A stretch of 51,006 nt of DNA from Gammaproteobacteria bacterium (GTDB lineage: Bacteria > Pseudomonadota > Gammaproteobacteria > Steroidobacterales > Steroidobacteraceae). The stretch is from assembly GCA_028293725.1 (NCBI GenBank), contig JAQGOE010000219.1, positions 1 to 51,006 of the forward strand. The letters run 5' to 3'. How positions within the stretch are numbered: the first letter of the stretch is position 1; every line of letters begins with the position of its first letter. The translations under genes were made by a program, and so were the position numbers. Shown one piece after another: positions 24,872 through 34,091 of this stretch. Under the pieces are notes generated by a model. That model had not been told where the DNA came from. It searched no databases and saw nothing but the letters and a program-made list of their open reading frames with translations.

Positions 24872-27800
24872 TTACTCGTCGTGTCGATCACCCGTCGGCG
24901 CGGAGGACCAAACCACGAATGGCTTAGCCGGCCGTGACGCGTCAGCCGACGAAGAGGAGGGCGCTTGCCCAGACGGCTCCGACGACTGCTCTCCCGATCG
25001 CTCGCTCTGCCCGGACGATTCACGTTGTGGCGAACTCTCGCGCGGCTGCGACACCTCGCGCTGAGGCGCACTCTCAAGTGGCTGCGACGTTTCGCGTTGC
25101 GGAGGACGCTCATACTGCTCCGACCGTTGTGACTCGCTCTGCTCACGCGGCTCTCTCGGTTCACGAGCCTCCCGAGGTTCGCGCGACTCACGAGGCTCAC
25201 GTGCTTCCCGAGGCTCCCTTGGCTCACGCGGCTCACGTGCTTCGTACGATCCGCGCTCCTCGCGCGACTCTCCGGCTCCGCCCGCCTCACTCTGTCCACC
25301 ATGCGAGTGCGAGTCATGCTCGTGCCCTTGGTGCTCATGGCTATGGCCACTGTGGTCCACGCTTTCGTGGTCATGATGCTCATGCCCACCTTCACCCTGC
25401 GCAGCCTGATGATCGTGGCCGTTGGCCATCTGCGGCCCACCACGATCACCGTGCACTTCGCCGCCAAACGACTGCTCGGCGTACTCGCCGCCACCGCCGC
25501 CTTCGGCACCGCCGGGACCGCCGTTAGCCGAAGATCCCATTGCGCCGTCTCGCGCGCCACCAGCGCCACCACCGCCACCGCGGCGACCACGACGCCGTCC
25601 ACGACGCCCGCGACGCGGCTCACCATTCCGGTCTCCACGCTCGCCACCGCTCGGTCGATCACCGCCACGGTCCTGACCTTCTACGCGAGCATCACCCGCG
25701 CCACCCGCCAGCGCCGCCGTCGAGTCGACGGGACGATTAGCTTGCTCGTCCGCACGGACGGGCTCACCGGGTTGGGCAGCATCGCCGCCGCCTCCGCGGT
25801 TGAAGTTACTCGAGCGATTGGCATCGCGATTGAAGTCACCACGTCCCTCGCCGCGGTTGCCTTCAGCACGATTTCCATCGCCGCGGTTACCGTCACTACG
25901 GCCGCCCTCGGCGCGATTGCCCTCACCGCGGTTACCGTCACTACGGCCACCCTCGGCGCGATTGCTCTCACCGCGGTTGCCGTCGCCCCGATTTCCATCC
26001 CCACGATTGCTGTCAGCGCGCTGGCCTTCACCGCGGCTGAAGTCGTTACGGTTGCCGTCGCCCCGACCGGAATCACTGCGATTCGCATCGCCCCGATTCC
26101 CATCGCGCCGCCCCTGACCTTCGCCACGTCCTTGGCCCTCGCTTCGGCCGCCACCCTGCGCGTCCTGCGCAGGCTGATCGCCGCGCGGCCTCCGATCTAG
26201 ATCCCGATTACCGCCGCTCCGACCACGGCCGCCGCCGCTGCGTCCTTCCGAGCGCTCACGTCCCTCGCCACGATCCCGATCGCCGCCACCGCGATCTCCA
26301 CGGTCTCGCCGTGACCCGCCATCAGCAGCATGCCGATGACCGCCCCGCGAGTGCTCACGACGCCCATCGCGCCGCCCATCGTTACGTGACGTTGAACTGC
26401 TGCTTGACGCCGGTTTGGCGACCACAGGCTCAGTCACCACCGGTTGCGGCGCAGGTGTCGGCTCTTCAGCGAACAACCTCTTCAGCCGCCCCCAGAACCC
26501 GACATTCGAAACGGGCTCGACCGGTGCCGGAGTCGCCTCCGGCGCCACAGCCACAGGCGCAGGCGCAGGCGTCGGATGCAAAGGTGCCGTCGTGGCAGGT
26601 AGCAACGTAGCGACCGCCGGCGCTTCGGCCGGAGGCCGCTTGTCCTTCGCCGTGCCCGGCTCCGCAATCACAGGCGCCGTCGGCATGAGATAGCTGAGCT
26701 GCTTGTTCTCAGGCAGCTCTGCCTCGTCATCCCGAAGCCGTGCGATCGTGTACTCCGGCGTCTGCATGTTCTCGTTCGGAACAATGATGAGCTCCGCCTC
26801 GCTCTTGTCCTCGAGTGTGCGCAACCATTCGCGCTTCTCGTTGAAGAGGTAGGTGGCAACGTCGACCGGTACCTGCACGATTACGCGCGACGTCCGGTCC
26901 TTGCGCAGTTCCTCACCGATGAGTCGCAGCACCGACAAAGTCAGCGACTCGATACTGCGGATGTTGCCGATGCCCACGCACCGCGGGCATACGATATGGC
27001 TCGACTCGCCCAGCGACGGCCGCAAACGCTGCCGTGACATCTCGAGCAATCCGAATCGCGACAGGCGTCCGATCTGAATGCGCGCGCGGTCCATCTTCAC
27101 CGCATCACGCAGACGGTCTTCCACCTCACGCTGATTCTTCGTCGACTCCATGTCGATGAAGTCGATGACAATCAGTCCGCCGATGTCTCGAATGCGCAAC
27201 TGACGCGCGATCTCGTCGGCCGCCTCTAGGTTGGTATTCGTCGCCGTCATCTCGATATCGCTGCCGCGTGTAGCGCGCGCACTATTGATGTCGATCGAGA
27301 CGAGCGCTTCGGTGTAGTCGATGACGATGCTGCCGCCCGAGGGCAGGCTCACCTTGTGAGCGTAAGCCGATTCGATCTGGCTCTCGATCTGGAAGCGGGT
27401 AAAGAGCGGGATGTCGTCCGTGTACATCTTCAGCCGTCTCTGTGCCTCCGAGGGCATGAAACGCTGCATGTACTCCTGCGCCTTCTGGAAGGCGGCGTCA
27501 TTGTCGACGAGCACCTCGCCGATATCGTCCGAGAGGTAGTCGCGCATGGCGCGCGTGACGGCATCGCTCTCGCGGAAGACCAGAAACGGGGCAGGGCGGT
27601 CTTTGGCTGCCGCTTCGATCTGTTCCCATTGTGTCTTGAGGTTATCGAGGTCCCACTGCAGTTCTTCGACGGTACGCCCGACGCCGGCGGTACGAATGAT
27701 CGCACCCATGCCATCCGGTATCTGCAACTGACCCATGACCTCACGCATCTGGTCGCGGTCTTCGCCCTCTATGCGCCGCGAGACGCCACCGGCGCGCGGG

Positions 27801-28195
27801 TTGTTCGGCATCAATACCAGGAAGCGTCCAGCGAGGCTGACGAAGGTCGTAAGAGCTGCGCCCTTGGTACCGCGCTCCTCCTTCTCAACTTGAACGATGA
27901 GATCCTGGCCCTCCGTGAGCAGCTCGCGGATGTTCATCCGCCCGCCTTGAGGCTGCTGCCTGAAGAAGTCGCGAGAGACTTCCTTCAGCGGCAGAAATCC
28001 GTGGCGCTGCGCTCCGTAGTCGACGAAACAGGCTTCGAGAGAGGGTTCTACCCGGGAGATCCGGCCTTTGTAGACGTTCGCTTTCTTCTGTTCACGGGAG
28101 GGTAATTCGATGCTCAGGTCAAACAGTTTCTGTCCGTCAACCAGAGCGACGCGCAACTCTTCCTCTTGAGTTGCATTCACGAGCATTCTTTTCAT
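24872..28195 (-). CDS. rne: Ribonuclease E
   Basis: RNase E is the 5'-sensing endoribonuclease and scaffold of the RNA degradosome. The 1107-aa product starts [20 protein letters not shown], then an S1 domain, the DNase-I-like active site ([16 protein letters not shown] and VIDFIDME hold the catalytic Asp residues), and the zinc-link CPRC. After residue about 520 comes a low-complexity tail. In it, [13 protein letters not shown] near 563 looks like the amphipathic membrane-targeting helix of the family; then an arginine/glycine/asparagine-rich RNA-binding-like region with 15-residue repeats (about 742-772), a histidine-rich stretch (about 914-966), and RE(P/A)-rich repeats (about 982-1019). 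A final [10 protein letters not shown] could be a partner-binding motif (inference). It is divergent from rluC. Confidence 0.96.
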   Translation of the reverse strand: MKRMLVNATQEEELRVALVDGQKLFDLSIELPSREQKKANVYKGRISRVEPSLEACFVDYGAQRHGFLPLKEVSRDFFRQQPQGGRMNIRELLTEGQDLIVQVEKEERGTKGAALTTFVSLAGRFLVLMPNNPRAGGVSRRIEGEDRDQMREVMGQLQIPDGMGAIIRTAGVGRTVEELQWDLDNLKTQWEQIEAAAKDRPAPFLVFRESDAVTRAMRDYLSDDIGEVLVDNDAAFQKAQEYMQRFMPSEAQRRLKMYTDDIPLFTRFQIESQIESAYAHKVSLPSGGSIVIDYTEALVSIDINSARATRGSDIEMTATNTNLEAADEIARQLRIRDIGGLIVIDFIDMESTKNQREVEDRLRDAVKMDRARIQIGRLSRFGLLEMSRQRLRPSLGESSHIVCPRCVGIGNIRSIESLTLSVLRLIGEELRKDRTSRVIVQVPVDVATYLFNEKREWLRTLEDKSEAELIIVPNENMQTPEYTIARLRDDEAELPENKQLSYLMPTAPVIAEPGTAKDKRPPAEAPAVATLLPATTAPLHPTPAPAPVAVAPEATPAPVEPVSNVGFWGRLKRLFAEEPTPAPQPVVTEPVVAKPASSSSSTSRNDGRRDGRREHSRGGHRHAADGGSRRDRGDRGGGDRDRGEGRERSEGRSGGGRGRSGGNRDLDRRPRGDQPAQDAQGGGRSEGQGRGEGQGRRDGNRGDANRSDSGRGDGNRNDFSRGEGQRADSNRGDGNRGDGNRGESNRAEGGRSDGNRGEGNRAEGGRSDGNRGDGNRAEGNRGEGRGDFNRDANRSSNFNRGGGGDAAQPGEPVRADEQANRPVDSTAALAGGAGDARVEGQDRGGDRPSGGERGDRNGEPRRGRRGRRRGRRGGGGGAGGARDGAMGSSANGGPGGAEGGGGGEYAEQSFGGEVHGDRGGPQMANGHDHQAAQGEGGHEHHDHESVDHSGHSHEHQGHEHDSHSHGGQSEAGGAGESREERGSYEAREPREPREPREAREPRESREPREAREPREPREQSESQRSEQYERPPQRETSQPLESAPQREVSQPRESSPQRESSGQSERSGEQSSEPSGQAPSSSSADASRPAKPFVVWSSAPTGDRHDE
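25296..25455 (-). other. Histidine-rich segment of the RNase E tail
   Basis: Codons for residues about 914-966 encode alternating His-Asp/Glu/Ser-His runs ([29 protein letters not shown]). This composition is typical of metal-binding linkers in zinc and nickel proteins and is not a standard part of RNase E tails known to me. Confidence 0.7.
25881..25970 (-). repeat. 45-bp in-frame tandem repeat in rne
   Basis: Two adjacent 45-bp units (25881-25925 and 25926-25970) differ at only two positions and encode a 15-residue repeat of the kind [15 protein letters not shown]. More diverged [10 protein letters not shown] units flank them from about 25800 to 26110. Confidence 0.85.
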
Positions 28196-28594
28196 GTGCC
28201 CCTTCTATAGATTGAGGGGCCGGCAAGCACACGGCGGGAGGCCGCACGGGCAGAGCCCCGCGGCAGCGAAGATTTCGAATCATTAACAAAGGCGCGCGAG
28301 TCTCGTTATTCACGTCGATGCCCGCCTCAGGTGGGCGGTGCGCCGGGAAACCTTCTGTGAACTCAACCGAAAGGCGCTGCCACGGACCCCTTTAGCTCTG
28401 TGAGCAAGAGATTCGACGCGGCTGGCGCGATCTTGTCGGCCCAATACGATGGCCTCGGTAGGGAGGTCCAACTAACATGCGGCGACTTTCGGGCGCTTTC
28501 CGCTTCGAAGCTCGCCGACCATTGACGCGTCCCTACCGGCTTAAGCGGCAAGGACGGGCAGACGGAGTATACTCGCAAGACTATTGTAGAAACA
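28196..28594. other. Divergent leader region between rne and rluC
   Basis: This 399-bp gap holds the leader of rne (minus) and the promoter of rluC (plus). A short stem at 28320-28336 (GCCCGCC / GGTGGGC, loop TCA) would lie in the rne leader. In enterics the rne leader carries stem-loops used for autoregulation, but I see no sequence match that would prove the same here. No convincing minus-strand promoter was found and no gene is supported in the gap. Confidence 0.5.
28568..28573 (+). promoter_or_regulatory. Candidate -10 element for rluC
   Basis: TATACT lies 22 bp upstream of the rluC ATG. No good -35 is present at 16-18 bp; TTAAGC at 28541 is too far. Start of transcription would be near 28580. 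Confidence 0.4.
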
Positions 28595-29602
28595 ATGCCT
28601 TACATCGAGGTTGATGTGCCCGAGCAACAGGGAGCCGAAATACGCACAGCGGTGCGTCAATTCGAGGTCACCGCCGAGGAGGCCGGACAGCGCCTCGATA
28701 ACTTCGTGCACAAGCACCTGGGGGACATCCCGCGGAGCCGCGTTTACCGGGTAATCCGTAAAGGTGAAGTCCGCGTCAACGGACACCGGGCCGGCCCGGA
28801 CACCCGGTTGCAGGCGAACGACAAGATCAGGATTCCGCCCGTCCGCGTACGTCCCCCGGAGGAGATCGGCCGCCCGTCCTTGGAACTCCAAGAGCGCATG
28901 CGCAAAGCCATCATCTACGAGGACGACAAGCTCCTGGTCCTGGATAAGCCGTCCGGCATCGCCGTCCATGGGGGTAGCGGGATCAGCTTCGGCGTCATCG
29001 AGGCGTTAAGAGCACTCCGACCCGAAGAGCATCTCGAGCTGGCGCATCGCCTCGACAGAGACACGAGCGGGTGCCTCATCGTGGCGCGCAGCACGGCTGC
29101 CCTACGCATCGTTCACGCGCTCCTCCGCGAGGAGGACACTTCGTTCGAGAAGCGCTATCTCACTCTCTTGCAAGGTCAATGGGATCTGGGCAAGAAGCTG
29201 ATCGATGCGCCCCTACGCACCGATACCCGCGTAAGCGGCGAGCGTACGGTAAGGGTCGACGCTTCCGGCAAACCCTCCCTGAGCGAGTTTCGCCCAGTGC
29301 AGTTCTTCGGTAAGCGCGCGACCCTGATGGAGGTAAGCCTCCTCACCGGCCGCACCCATCAGATCCGCGTGCACGCAACGCACGCCGGCCACCCCGTGGC
29401 CGGAGATGAGAAGTACGGGAACGAGGAATTCAACGAGGCCATGTCCGAGCTGGGCCTCAAGAGGATGTTCCTCCACGCCCACAGCGTGAGCTTCGATTGG
29501 CCGGACGGAGGACAATTCAGCGTGAACACACCGCTGCCGCCGGAGCTGTCGGCAGTGGTGGGGAAAATCGAGAGCCTGCCGAAGGCCCGCTCTCGACGCT
29601 AG
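28595..29602 (+). CDS. rluC: 23S rRNA pseudouridine synthase RluC
   Basis: RluC converts U955, U2504 and U2580 of 23S rRNA to pseudouridine. The 335-aa product has an N-terminal S4 RNA-binding domain (AGQRLDNFVHKHLGDIPRSR, GEVRVNGHRAGPDTRL) and an RluA-type catalytic domain with HRLDRDTSGCLIVAR (catalytic Asp near 153), then GRTHQIRVHATHAGHPVAGD. Position opposite rne and before maf-yceD-rpmF-plsX-fabH is the typical rluC context, which separates it from RluA and RluD. The ATG at 28595 begins the conserved frame. Confidence 0.92.
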   Translation: MPYIEVDVPEQQGAEIRTAVRQFEVTAEEAGQRLDNFVHKHLGDIPRSRVYRVIRKGEVRVNGHRAGPDTRLQANDKIRIPPVRVRPPEEIGRPSLELQERMRKAIIYEDDKLLVLDKPSGIAVHGGSGISFGVIEALRALRPEEHLELAHRLDRDTSGCLIVARSTAALRIVHALLREEDTSFEKRYLTLLQGQWDLGKKLIDAPLRTDTRVSGERTVRVDASGKPSLSEFRPVQFFGKRATLMEVSLLTGRTHQIRVHATHAGHPVAGDEKYGNEEFNEAMSELGLKRMFLHAHSVSFDWPDGGQFSVNTPLPPELSAVVGKIESLPKARSRR

Positions 29603-29629
29603 GCCAGGCGCCCGGCGGGCGCACCGCGC

Positions 29630-30208
29630 CTATGGCAAGGCATACCCTGCGCGTCGCAACGCGCAAGCCAGCCATATCAGCGGCAACCCGATCAACCCGG
29701 TCGGGTCCTTGCTCTCGACGCTCTCGAAGAGCGTGATCCCCAGCGCCTCCACCTTGAACCCGCCCGCGCAATCGAACGGCTTCTCCCGCTCCACATAGCG
29801 CTCGATTTCCTTCGCCGAGAGCGATCGAAAGAACACCGTCGTCGTATCGAGGTGCACGAGCCGGACGCTCCCGGCCGGGCCAATGACGGCGCACCCTGTA
29901 TAAAACTTGGCATCTGTGCCACTCAGAGTGGCCAGCTGGGATCGGCAAGTCGCCGCGTCCCCGGGCTTATCGAGCACCTTATGACCGGTAGCGGCCACCT
30001 GGTCGCTGCCGATCACGACCGCTCCCGGATGGCGCGTAACGACGGCCTCGGCTTTGGCGGTAGCGAGGCGCAGAGCCCGATCCGAGGGACTTTCCCCCGC
30101 GATATGCTCTTCGCCGACCTCGGGCCGGACCGTCTCGAAGGGCAGTCCGAAGCGCTCCAGCAGCATGCGCCGGTAAGGGGAAGTCGAGGCTAGAATCAGC
30201 GGGTTCAT
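29630..30208 (-). CDS. yceF: Maf-family nucleotide pyrophosphatase (YceF type)
   Basis: The 192-aa product begins PLILASTSPYRRMLLERFGL, the Maf substrate-binding start, and has VIGSDQVA with the catalytic Asp near residue 69 and CAGGFKVEALGITLFE. YceF-type Maf proteins hydrolyse 7-methyl-GTP and similar non-canonical nucleotides in the cytoplasm. The position next to yceD-rpmF supports the YceF subgroup over the YhdE type. It is transcribed away from yceD and toward rluC. Confidence 0.92.
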   Translation of the reverse strand: MNPLILASTSPYRRMLLERFGLPFETVRPEVGEEHIAGESPSDRALRLATAKAEAVVTRHPGAVVIGSDQVAATGHKVLDKPGDAATCRSQLATLSGTDAKFYTGCAVIGPAGSVRLVHLDTTTVFFRSLSAKEIERYVEREKPFDCAGGFKVEALGITLFESVESKDPTGLIGLPLIWLACALRRAGYALP

Positions 30209-30282
30209 GCCAAAAGGGTCACGATAAGAAGGGCTCTAAGGAAATGGTTCGGCGAAACAAGGGCTTAGGCACAAAAAGGATT

Positions 30283-30311
30283 TTGACTTGGCACCTGCGC
30301 CTACCTATCAT
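30283..30311 (+). promoter_or_regulatory. Promoter of yceD-rpmF-plsX-fabH
   Basis: TTGACT (30283-30288) and TATCAT (30306-30311) are spaced by 17 bp. Transcription would start at about 30317-30319, only two to four bases before the yceD ATG at 30321, so the mRNA may be nearly leaderless. Confidence 0.6.
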
Positions 30312-30320
30312 ACGCGCCCC

Positions 30321-30836
30321 ATGTCGTCGCCCTGGTTGAAGCCGCTCGATGTCGACCGGCTGTCCGAAGCCGAAGCCGACGTCGATTTTGTCATTCCGCT
30401 CGCCGAGCTTCCTCGTCTGCGCGCGCAACTCGCCAGCGTGGCGGGAGAAGTGCACGGGCGCGTGCATTTTCGGCGTGCCGCCGGCATACCGGTCGCGGAG
30501 TTGACGGTGAATGGGACCGCGCGCCTCGTTTGCCAGCGATGTCTGGAAACGATGGAGGTTGAGGTCGAGGCCTCGACGGAAGTGGGGTTGATCGCTACCG
30601 AGGCCGACGCGAATCGCGTGCCCGAGGAGCTCGAGCCGGTGCTCGCTCCGGAGGGCCGCATCAGTGTCGGCGAGTTGGTTGAAGAAGAGTTGTTGTTGAC
30701 GTTGCCGATTGTGCCGCTGCACGCGGAAGACGCCGCCTGTGACTTGGCTCCGGAGGCACCGCTCGCGGATGACGGGCGTGAAGAAGAGACACAGAAGCCG
30801 TTTGAGCAACTCGCCGAGTTGTTGAAACGCCAGTAG
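30321..30836 (+). CDS. yceD: YceD family protein (DUF177), 23S rRNA accumulation protein
   Basis: The 171-aa product has the DUF177 core: AGIPVAELTVNGTARLVCQRCLETMEVEV with its CxxC pair, then the acidic LEPVLAPEGRISVGELVEEELLLTLPIVPLH segment and a C-terminal FEQLAELLK. The family member in Escherichia coli affects 23S rRNA accumulation. It is almost always encoded just before rpmF, as here. I chose the ATG at 30321; a TTG at 30288 lies inside the promoter. Confidence 0.9.
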   Translation: MSSPWLKPLDVDRLSEAEADVDFVIPLAELPRLRAQLASVAGEVHGRVHFRRAAGIPVAELTVNGTARLVCQRCLETMEVEVEASTEVGLIATEADANRVPEELEPVLAPEGRISVGELVEEELLLTLPIVPLHAEDAACDLAPEAPLADDGREEETQKPFEQLAELLKRQ

Positions 30837-30856
30837 TTTGAGTAGGAGTTAATCAG

Positions 30857-31051
30857 ATGCCCGTTCAAAAGAGCCGCAAGACGCCCTCGGCGCGCGGTAT
30901 GCACCGTTCGCACGACGGACTCACGAAGCCCGCCCTCTCGATCGATCCGCAGTCGGGTGAGACCCACCTGCGTCATCGCATCACTCCGGATGGCTTCTAT
31001 CGCGGCAAGCGCGTGATCGAGAAGCCCGCCGAAGTCGAAGACGCCGAATAA
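30857..31051 (+). CDS. rpmF: 50S ribosomal protein L32
   Basis: The 64-aa protein starts [20 protein letters not shown], the canonical L32 start, and continues with a basic, largely unstructured body ending in an acidic tail. A clear ribosome site (AGGAG) lies upstream. It is the cysteine-free form, so it needs no zinc. It sits 20 bp after yceD and 42 bp before plsX, the usual rpmF-plsX-fabH arrangement coupling ribosome and lipid synthesis. Confidence 0.97.
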   Translation: MPVQKSRKTPSARGMHRSHDGLTKPALSIDPQSGETHLRHRITPDGFYRGKRVIEKPAEVEDAE

Positions 31052-31093
31052 AGCGGTTCTCGCTAGATAGATCCTGACGCCCCTACATCCCGC

Positions 31094-32140
31094 GTGCTGC
31101 CGATCGCCATCGATGTGATGAGCGGCGACCAACAGCCGCGCGAGTACGTTGCCGGCGCGTCCCACGCGCTGCACGACGATGCGAGCCTGCGCGTGCTGTT
31201 GGTGGGCGACCCCGCGCTGATCGAGGGGGAACTGCGGTCCTGGCCCGAAGCGATCCGTGCCCGGGCCGAAGTCGTCCCGGCCACCGAGGTCGTGGCCATG
31301 GGCGATTCACCTCGCGAGGCCATCCGCCGGAAGAAAAATTCCTCCATGCGGATCGCCATCGACCTCGTGAAGGAGGGCCGAGCGTCGGCCTGCGTCAGCT
31401 CCGGCAACACCGGCGCACTCACCGCTATGGCGCACTTCGTCCTGAAGACCATTCCGGGCGTCGAGCGCGCCGCCATCATCTCCGCCATTCCCGCCGCTCA
31501 CGGCCACACCCTCATGCTCGACCTGGGCGCCAACACCAAGGCGACTCCGGAGCAGTTGCGCCAGTTCGCGGCCATGGGCGCCATCCTCTCGCGCGACGTT
31601 CATGGCCGCGAGTCGCCGCGTATCGGCCTTCTCAACATCGGCGAGGAAGACATCAAGGGCCACGAGGTCGTGCAGGCGGCGCATGCGCTGCTGGCCGCGA
31701 GCGGCCTGAACTATGTCGGTTTCGTCGAGGGCGACGACATATTCTCCGGCGACGTCGATGTCGTGGTCACGGACGGATTTACCGGCAACGTGGCCCTGAA
31801 GACCATGGAGGGCGCCGCCGGCCTGATCGCCGACCGCATGCGCCGGGAATTCAACGCCTCCTGGATCGACAAACTCGCCGGCCTGGTCGCCCGCCCGGTG
31901 CTGCGCCGGGTGGCCGCCGGAATCGATCCGGCCCGTTATAACGGCGCCTGCATGGTCGGCCTCGGAGGTATCGTGGTAAAAAGCCATGGTCGGGCCAAAG
32001 GCGTTGCCTTCTCGAGAGCGATTGCGACCGCCGCGCTCGCCGCCCGTCGCGGACTGACAGAGCACATCGCACAGGCACTGCAAGCTACGATTGCGCAACA
32101 GGCTAGTGCGCAACCGACGGCAACGAAGCAGAGTGCATAA
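31094..32140 (+). CDS. plsX: Phosphate acyltransferase PlsX
   Basis: PlsX converts acyl-ACP and phosphate to acyl phosphate, feeding PlsY in phospholipid synthesis. The 348-aa product starts at GTG with PIAIDVMSGDQQPREYV (family norm MGGD; here MSGD), and has ACVSSGNTGALTAMA, GANTKATPEQLRQFA, GLLNIGEEDIKG and VVTDGFTGNVALKTMEG. All main family blocks are present. The replacement of the second Gly of the GGD motif by Ser is a small oddity. No signal peptide; the protein is peripheral to the membrane. Confidence 0.95.
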   Translation: MLPIAIDVMSGDQQPREYVAGASHALHDDASLRVLLVGDPALIEGELRSWPEAIRARAEVVPATEVVAMGDSPREAIRRKKNSSMRIAIDLVKEGRASACVSSGNTGALTAMAHFVLKTIPGVERAAIISAIPAAHGHTLMLDLGANTKATPEQLRQFAAMGAILSRDVHGRESPRIGLLNIGEEDIKGHEVVQAAHALLAASGLNYVGFVEGDDIFSGDVDVVVTDGFTGNVALKTMEGAAGLIADRMRREFNASWIDKLAGLVARPVLRRVAAGIDPARYNGACMVGLGGIVVKSHGRAKGVAFSRAIATAALAARRGLTEHIAQALQATIAQQASAQPTATKQSA

Positions 32141-32151
32141 GGATCGGTAAC

Positions 32152-33117
32152 TTGATTCATTCACGCATCACGGGCACCGGCTCGCACCTTCCCGAAAAAG
32201 TTCTGACGAACTTTGATTTCGAGAAGATGTTCGACACTACCGATGAGTGGATCCGCACCCGCACCGGCATTGAGCGTCGTCACATCGCTGCTGACGGCGA
32301 GACCACCGTCGATCTCGCCGAGCACGCCGCACGCCGGGCGATCGAGGCCGCGGGCCTCAAGCCGGAGGACATCGACTTCATCGCCTTCGGCACGACGACA
32401 CCGGACCTGGTTTTTCCCAACTGTGGAACGCTGCTGCAAGGTCGACTCGGTTGCCGTGGCGCGCCGGCTTTCAGCGTTGAGACCGCGTGCGCCGGCTTCA
32501 TGTATGCGCTATCGATCGCGGACAAGTACGTGCGCTGTGGGGACGCGAAGCGCGCCCTGGTCGTGGGTGCCGAGACGCTCTCACGCATCACTGATTGGAG
32601 CGATCGCTCCACTGCCATTCTGTTCGGCGACGGCGCGGGCGCGCTGGTTCTGGAGCCGGGGCAGGAGCCGGGCATCCTGTCGACCCACCTGCACTCCGAC
32701 GGTCAGTACAAGGACCTGCTCTACTGCGCCAGCGGCGTATCGAAAGGCTTTCCTGACAAGCAACCGCTGATGTCGATCACGATGTCCGGGGGCGAAGTGT
32801 TCAAGGTGGCCGTCACCACGCTCGGCAAGGCGGTCGACGAAACGCTCGCCGCCAACAAACTCGATCGCGAGCACATCGACTGGCTGGTCCCGCACCAGGC
32901 CAATATCCGCATCATCCAGGCGATGGCACGTAAGCTGGATCTTCCGCTCGAGCGGGTCGTGATCACGGTGCAGGATCACGGCAACACTTCGGCCGCCTCC
33001 GTACCGCTGGCCCTCGACGTGGCCATCCGCGACGGCCGCATCAAGCGCGGGGACCTTCTGCTCCTCGAGGCGTTCGGTGGCGGGTTTACCTGGGGTTCAG
33101 CTTTGATCCGCTACTGA
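32152..33117 (+). CDS. fabH: 3-oxoacyl-ACP synthase III
   Basis: FabH starts fatty acid synthesis by condensing acetyl-CoA with malonyl-ACP. The 321-aa product carries the catalytic Cys113 (VETACAGF), His near 247 (VPHQANIRI) and Asn near 277 (DHGNTSAAS), plus the N-terminal GTGSHLPEKVLTN and DEWIRTRTGIERR blocks. The start is TTG with GGATCGG upstream. It follows plsX by 11 bp. The usual next genes fabD, fabG and acpP are absent; a lipoprotein gene on the other strand follows instead. Confidence 0.96.
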   Translation: MIHSRITGTGSHLPEKVLTNFDFEKMFDTTDEWIRTRTGIERRHIAADGETTVDLAEHAARRAIEAAGLKPEDIDFIAFGTTTPDLVFPNCGTLLQGRLGCRGAPAFSVETACAGFMYALSIADKYVRCGDAKRALVVGAETLSRITDWSDRSTAILFGDGAGALVLEPGQEPGILSTHLHSDGQYKDLLYCASGVSKGFPDKQPLMSITMSGGEVFKVAVTTLGKAVDETLAANKLDREHIDWLVPHQANIRIIQAMARKLDLPLERVVITVQDHGNTSAASVPLALDVAIRDGRIKRGDLLLLEAFGGGFTWGSALIRY

Positions 33118-33186
33118 GCGGCGCCGCCGCTCCTTAAAACTTTCGTAACACGAGAGTCGCGGTTGTTTTAGACAAACGATCTAGAC

Positions 33187-33215
33187 AAAAAAACGCCGCG
33201 CGTGAGCGCGGCGTT
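33187..33215 (-). terminator. Rho-independent terminator of the Lpp-like gene
   Basis: AACGCCGCGC (33192-33201) and GCGCGGCGTT (33206-33215) form a perfect 10-bp stem with loop GTGA. On the minus strand the stem runs into a T-tract (A-run 33187-33193). It is 25 bp past the lipoprotein stop and may also slow transcription arriving from fabH. Confidence 0.9.
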
Positions 33216-33239
33216 CGGCTTTGGATCGTTCGGCGCGGC

Positions 33240-33554
33240 TTACTTGGAGATCGAGCGCTTGAACATGCGGTCGATCTTCTCGTTCGTCGCGTCCACAGCC
33301 GACTGGGCGGCCTGGGCAGCGGCCAACGCCTGGTTGGCAGTGCTCTGCGCGCCGCTGGCAGCCTGGCTGGCGGACTGGGCGGTGCTGTTGGCCTGGTCGG
33401 CCTTGCTGTTAGCGGCAGCAACATCCGACTGCAGTTTCGATACCTGCGACTTCAGACCATCGATATCGGCCTGCATGGGCTTGAGATCCTGACAACCTGC
33501 CAGCCCGGCCACTACTGCCACCGCAGCCACCTTCATAACGATCGCGTACTTCAT
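33240..33554 (-). CDS. Lpp/OprI-like alanine-zipper lipoprotein
   Basis: The 104-aa product starts at an ATG with AAGGGG upstream. A lipoprotein signal ends VAGLAGC. The mature chain is a single long helix with heptads: first LKPMQADIDGLKSQVSKLQS, then Ala/Ser/Gln-rich repeats, ending EKIDRMFKRSISK. The MFKR...K terminus is like Lpp and OprI, whose C-terminal lysine is joined to peptidoglycan. It is longer than Lpp (58 mature residues). It probably tethers the outer membrane to the cell wall; whether the terminal Lys is used is inference. It has its own terminator and stands alone. Confidence 0.85.
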   Translation of the reverse strand: MKYAIVMKVAAVAVVAGLAGCQDLKPMQADIDGLKSQVSKLQSDVAAANSKADQANSTAQSASQAASGAQSTANQALAAAQAAQSAVDATNEKIDRMFKRSISK

Positions 33555-34029
33555 AAACGTCCCCTTCTGGGTTGTTGATTCGGGAGGTCCTGGAACGAAT
33601 GCAAAACGAGCAAGCAAGTTTCACGCCGTCGTGCGCAGCTAGTAACTGCATCAAATTTGACGCTGGAATGCAACTGTAGACAAATGGGTCTGTCTTGGAG
33701 TCGCGACGGATTGTATGCGCGCGCCATTGGCCTATAAGGGCTGCTTGTGAGTCGAAAAGCACAGCAATGAAGCATGCAGGGACATACCAGTCAGAACCAC
33801 TTGCGGCGCGTATGGTACGTGATCCGTCTGAACGTTGTCTGAATCGTGATCCGCGCTGAATGTCGTTCCGCCGGGCCGCGACCGCACACGCGCGGGAAAT
33901 GTAGGGCGTGCGCAACCAAACGTTCAAATGAAGCATTACTTACAAGTTCACGCTTCCCCTGCCGTCGGTACACACGAGAGTTTTTCCCCGCTTTTTTGCT
34001 TTGCGGGCGCCCGAATTCGCTGCTCCCCC

Positions 34030-34057
34030 TTGCCGTGAGCCGCGATCTGGATATAAT
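34030..34057 (+). promoter_or_regulatory. Promoter of lexA
   Basis: TTGCCG (34030-34035) and a perfect TATAAT (34052-34057) are spaced by 16 bp. Transcription would start near 34064, so the LexA box covers positions from about +3 to +18. Confidence 0.75.
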
Positions 34058-34065
34058 CACAGTTA

Positions 34066-34081
34066 CTGTACGGATGAACAG
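34066..34081. promoter_or_regulatory. LexA (SOS) box
   Basis: CTGTACGGATGAACAG matches the gammaproteobacterial consensus CTGT-N8-ACAG exactly. It ends 10 bp before the lexA ATG and overlaps the predicted transcription start, which implies LexA autorepression and SOS control of genes read through downstream. Confidence 0.93.
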
Positions 34082-34091
34082 GTAGGCCGAA

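Larger units (their letters stand above)
33555..34091. other. Divergent intergenic region between lipoprotein gene and lexA
   Basis: This 537-bp gap holds the lipoprotein leader on the minus strand and the lexA promoter with its LexA box at the right end (listed separately). On the minus strand TTGTCT and TCAAAT spaced 17 bp apart around 33660-33690 are a weak promoter candidate for the lipoprotein. The middle part, about 33700-34000, shows short open frames without gene-like features and no repeat I can name. Confidence 0.5.

Noticed and set aside
25301..26200. 300-codon hydrophobic frame opposite the rne tail
   Set aside because: The Ala/Thr/Val-rich translation is the reverse reading of the low-complexity Arg/Gly/His RNase E tail, so apparent membrane segments are an artefact.
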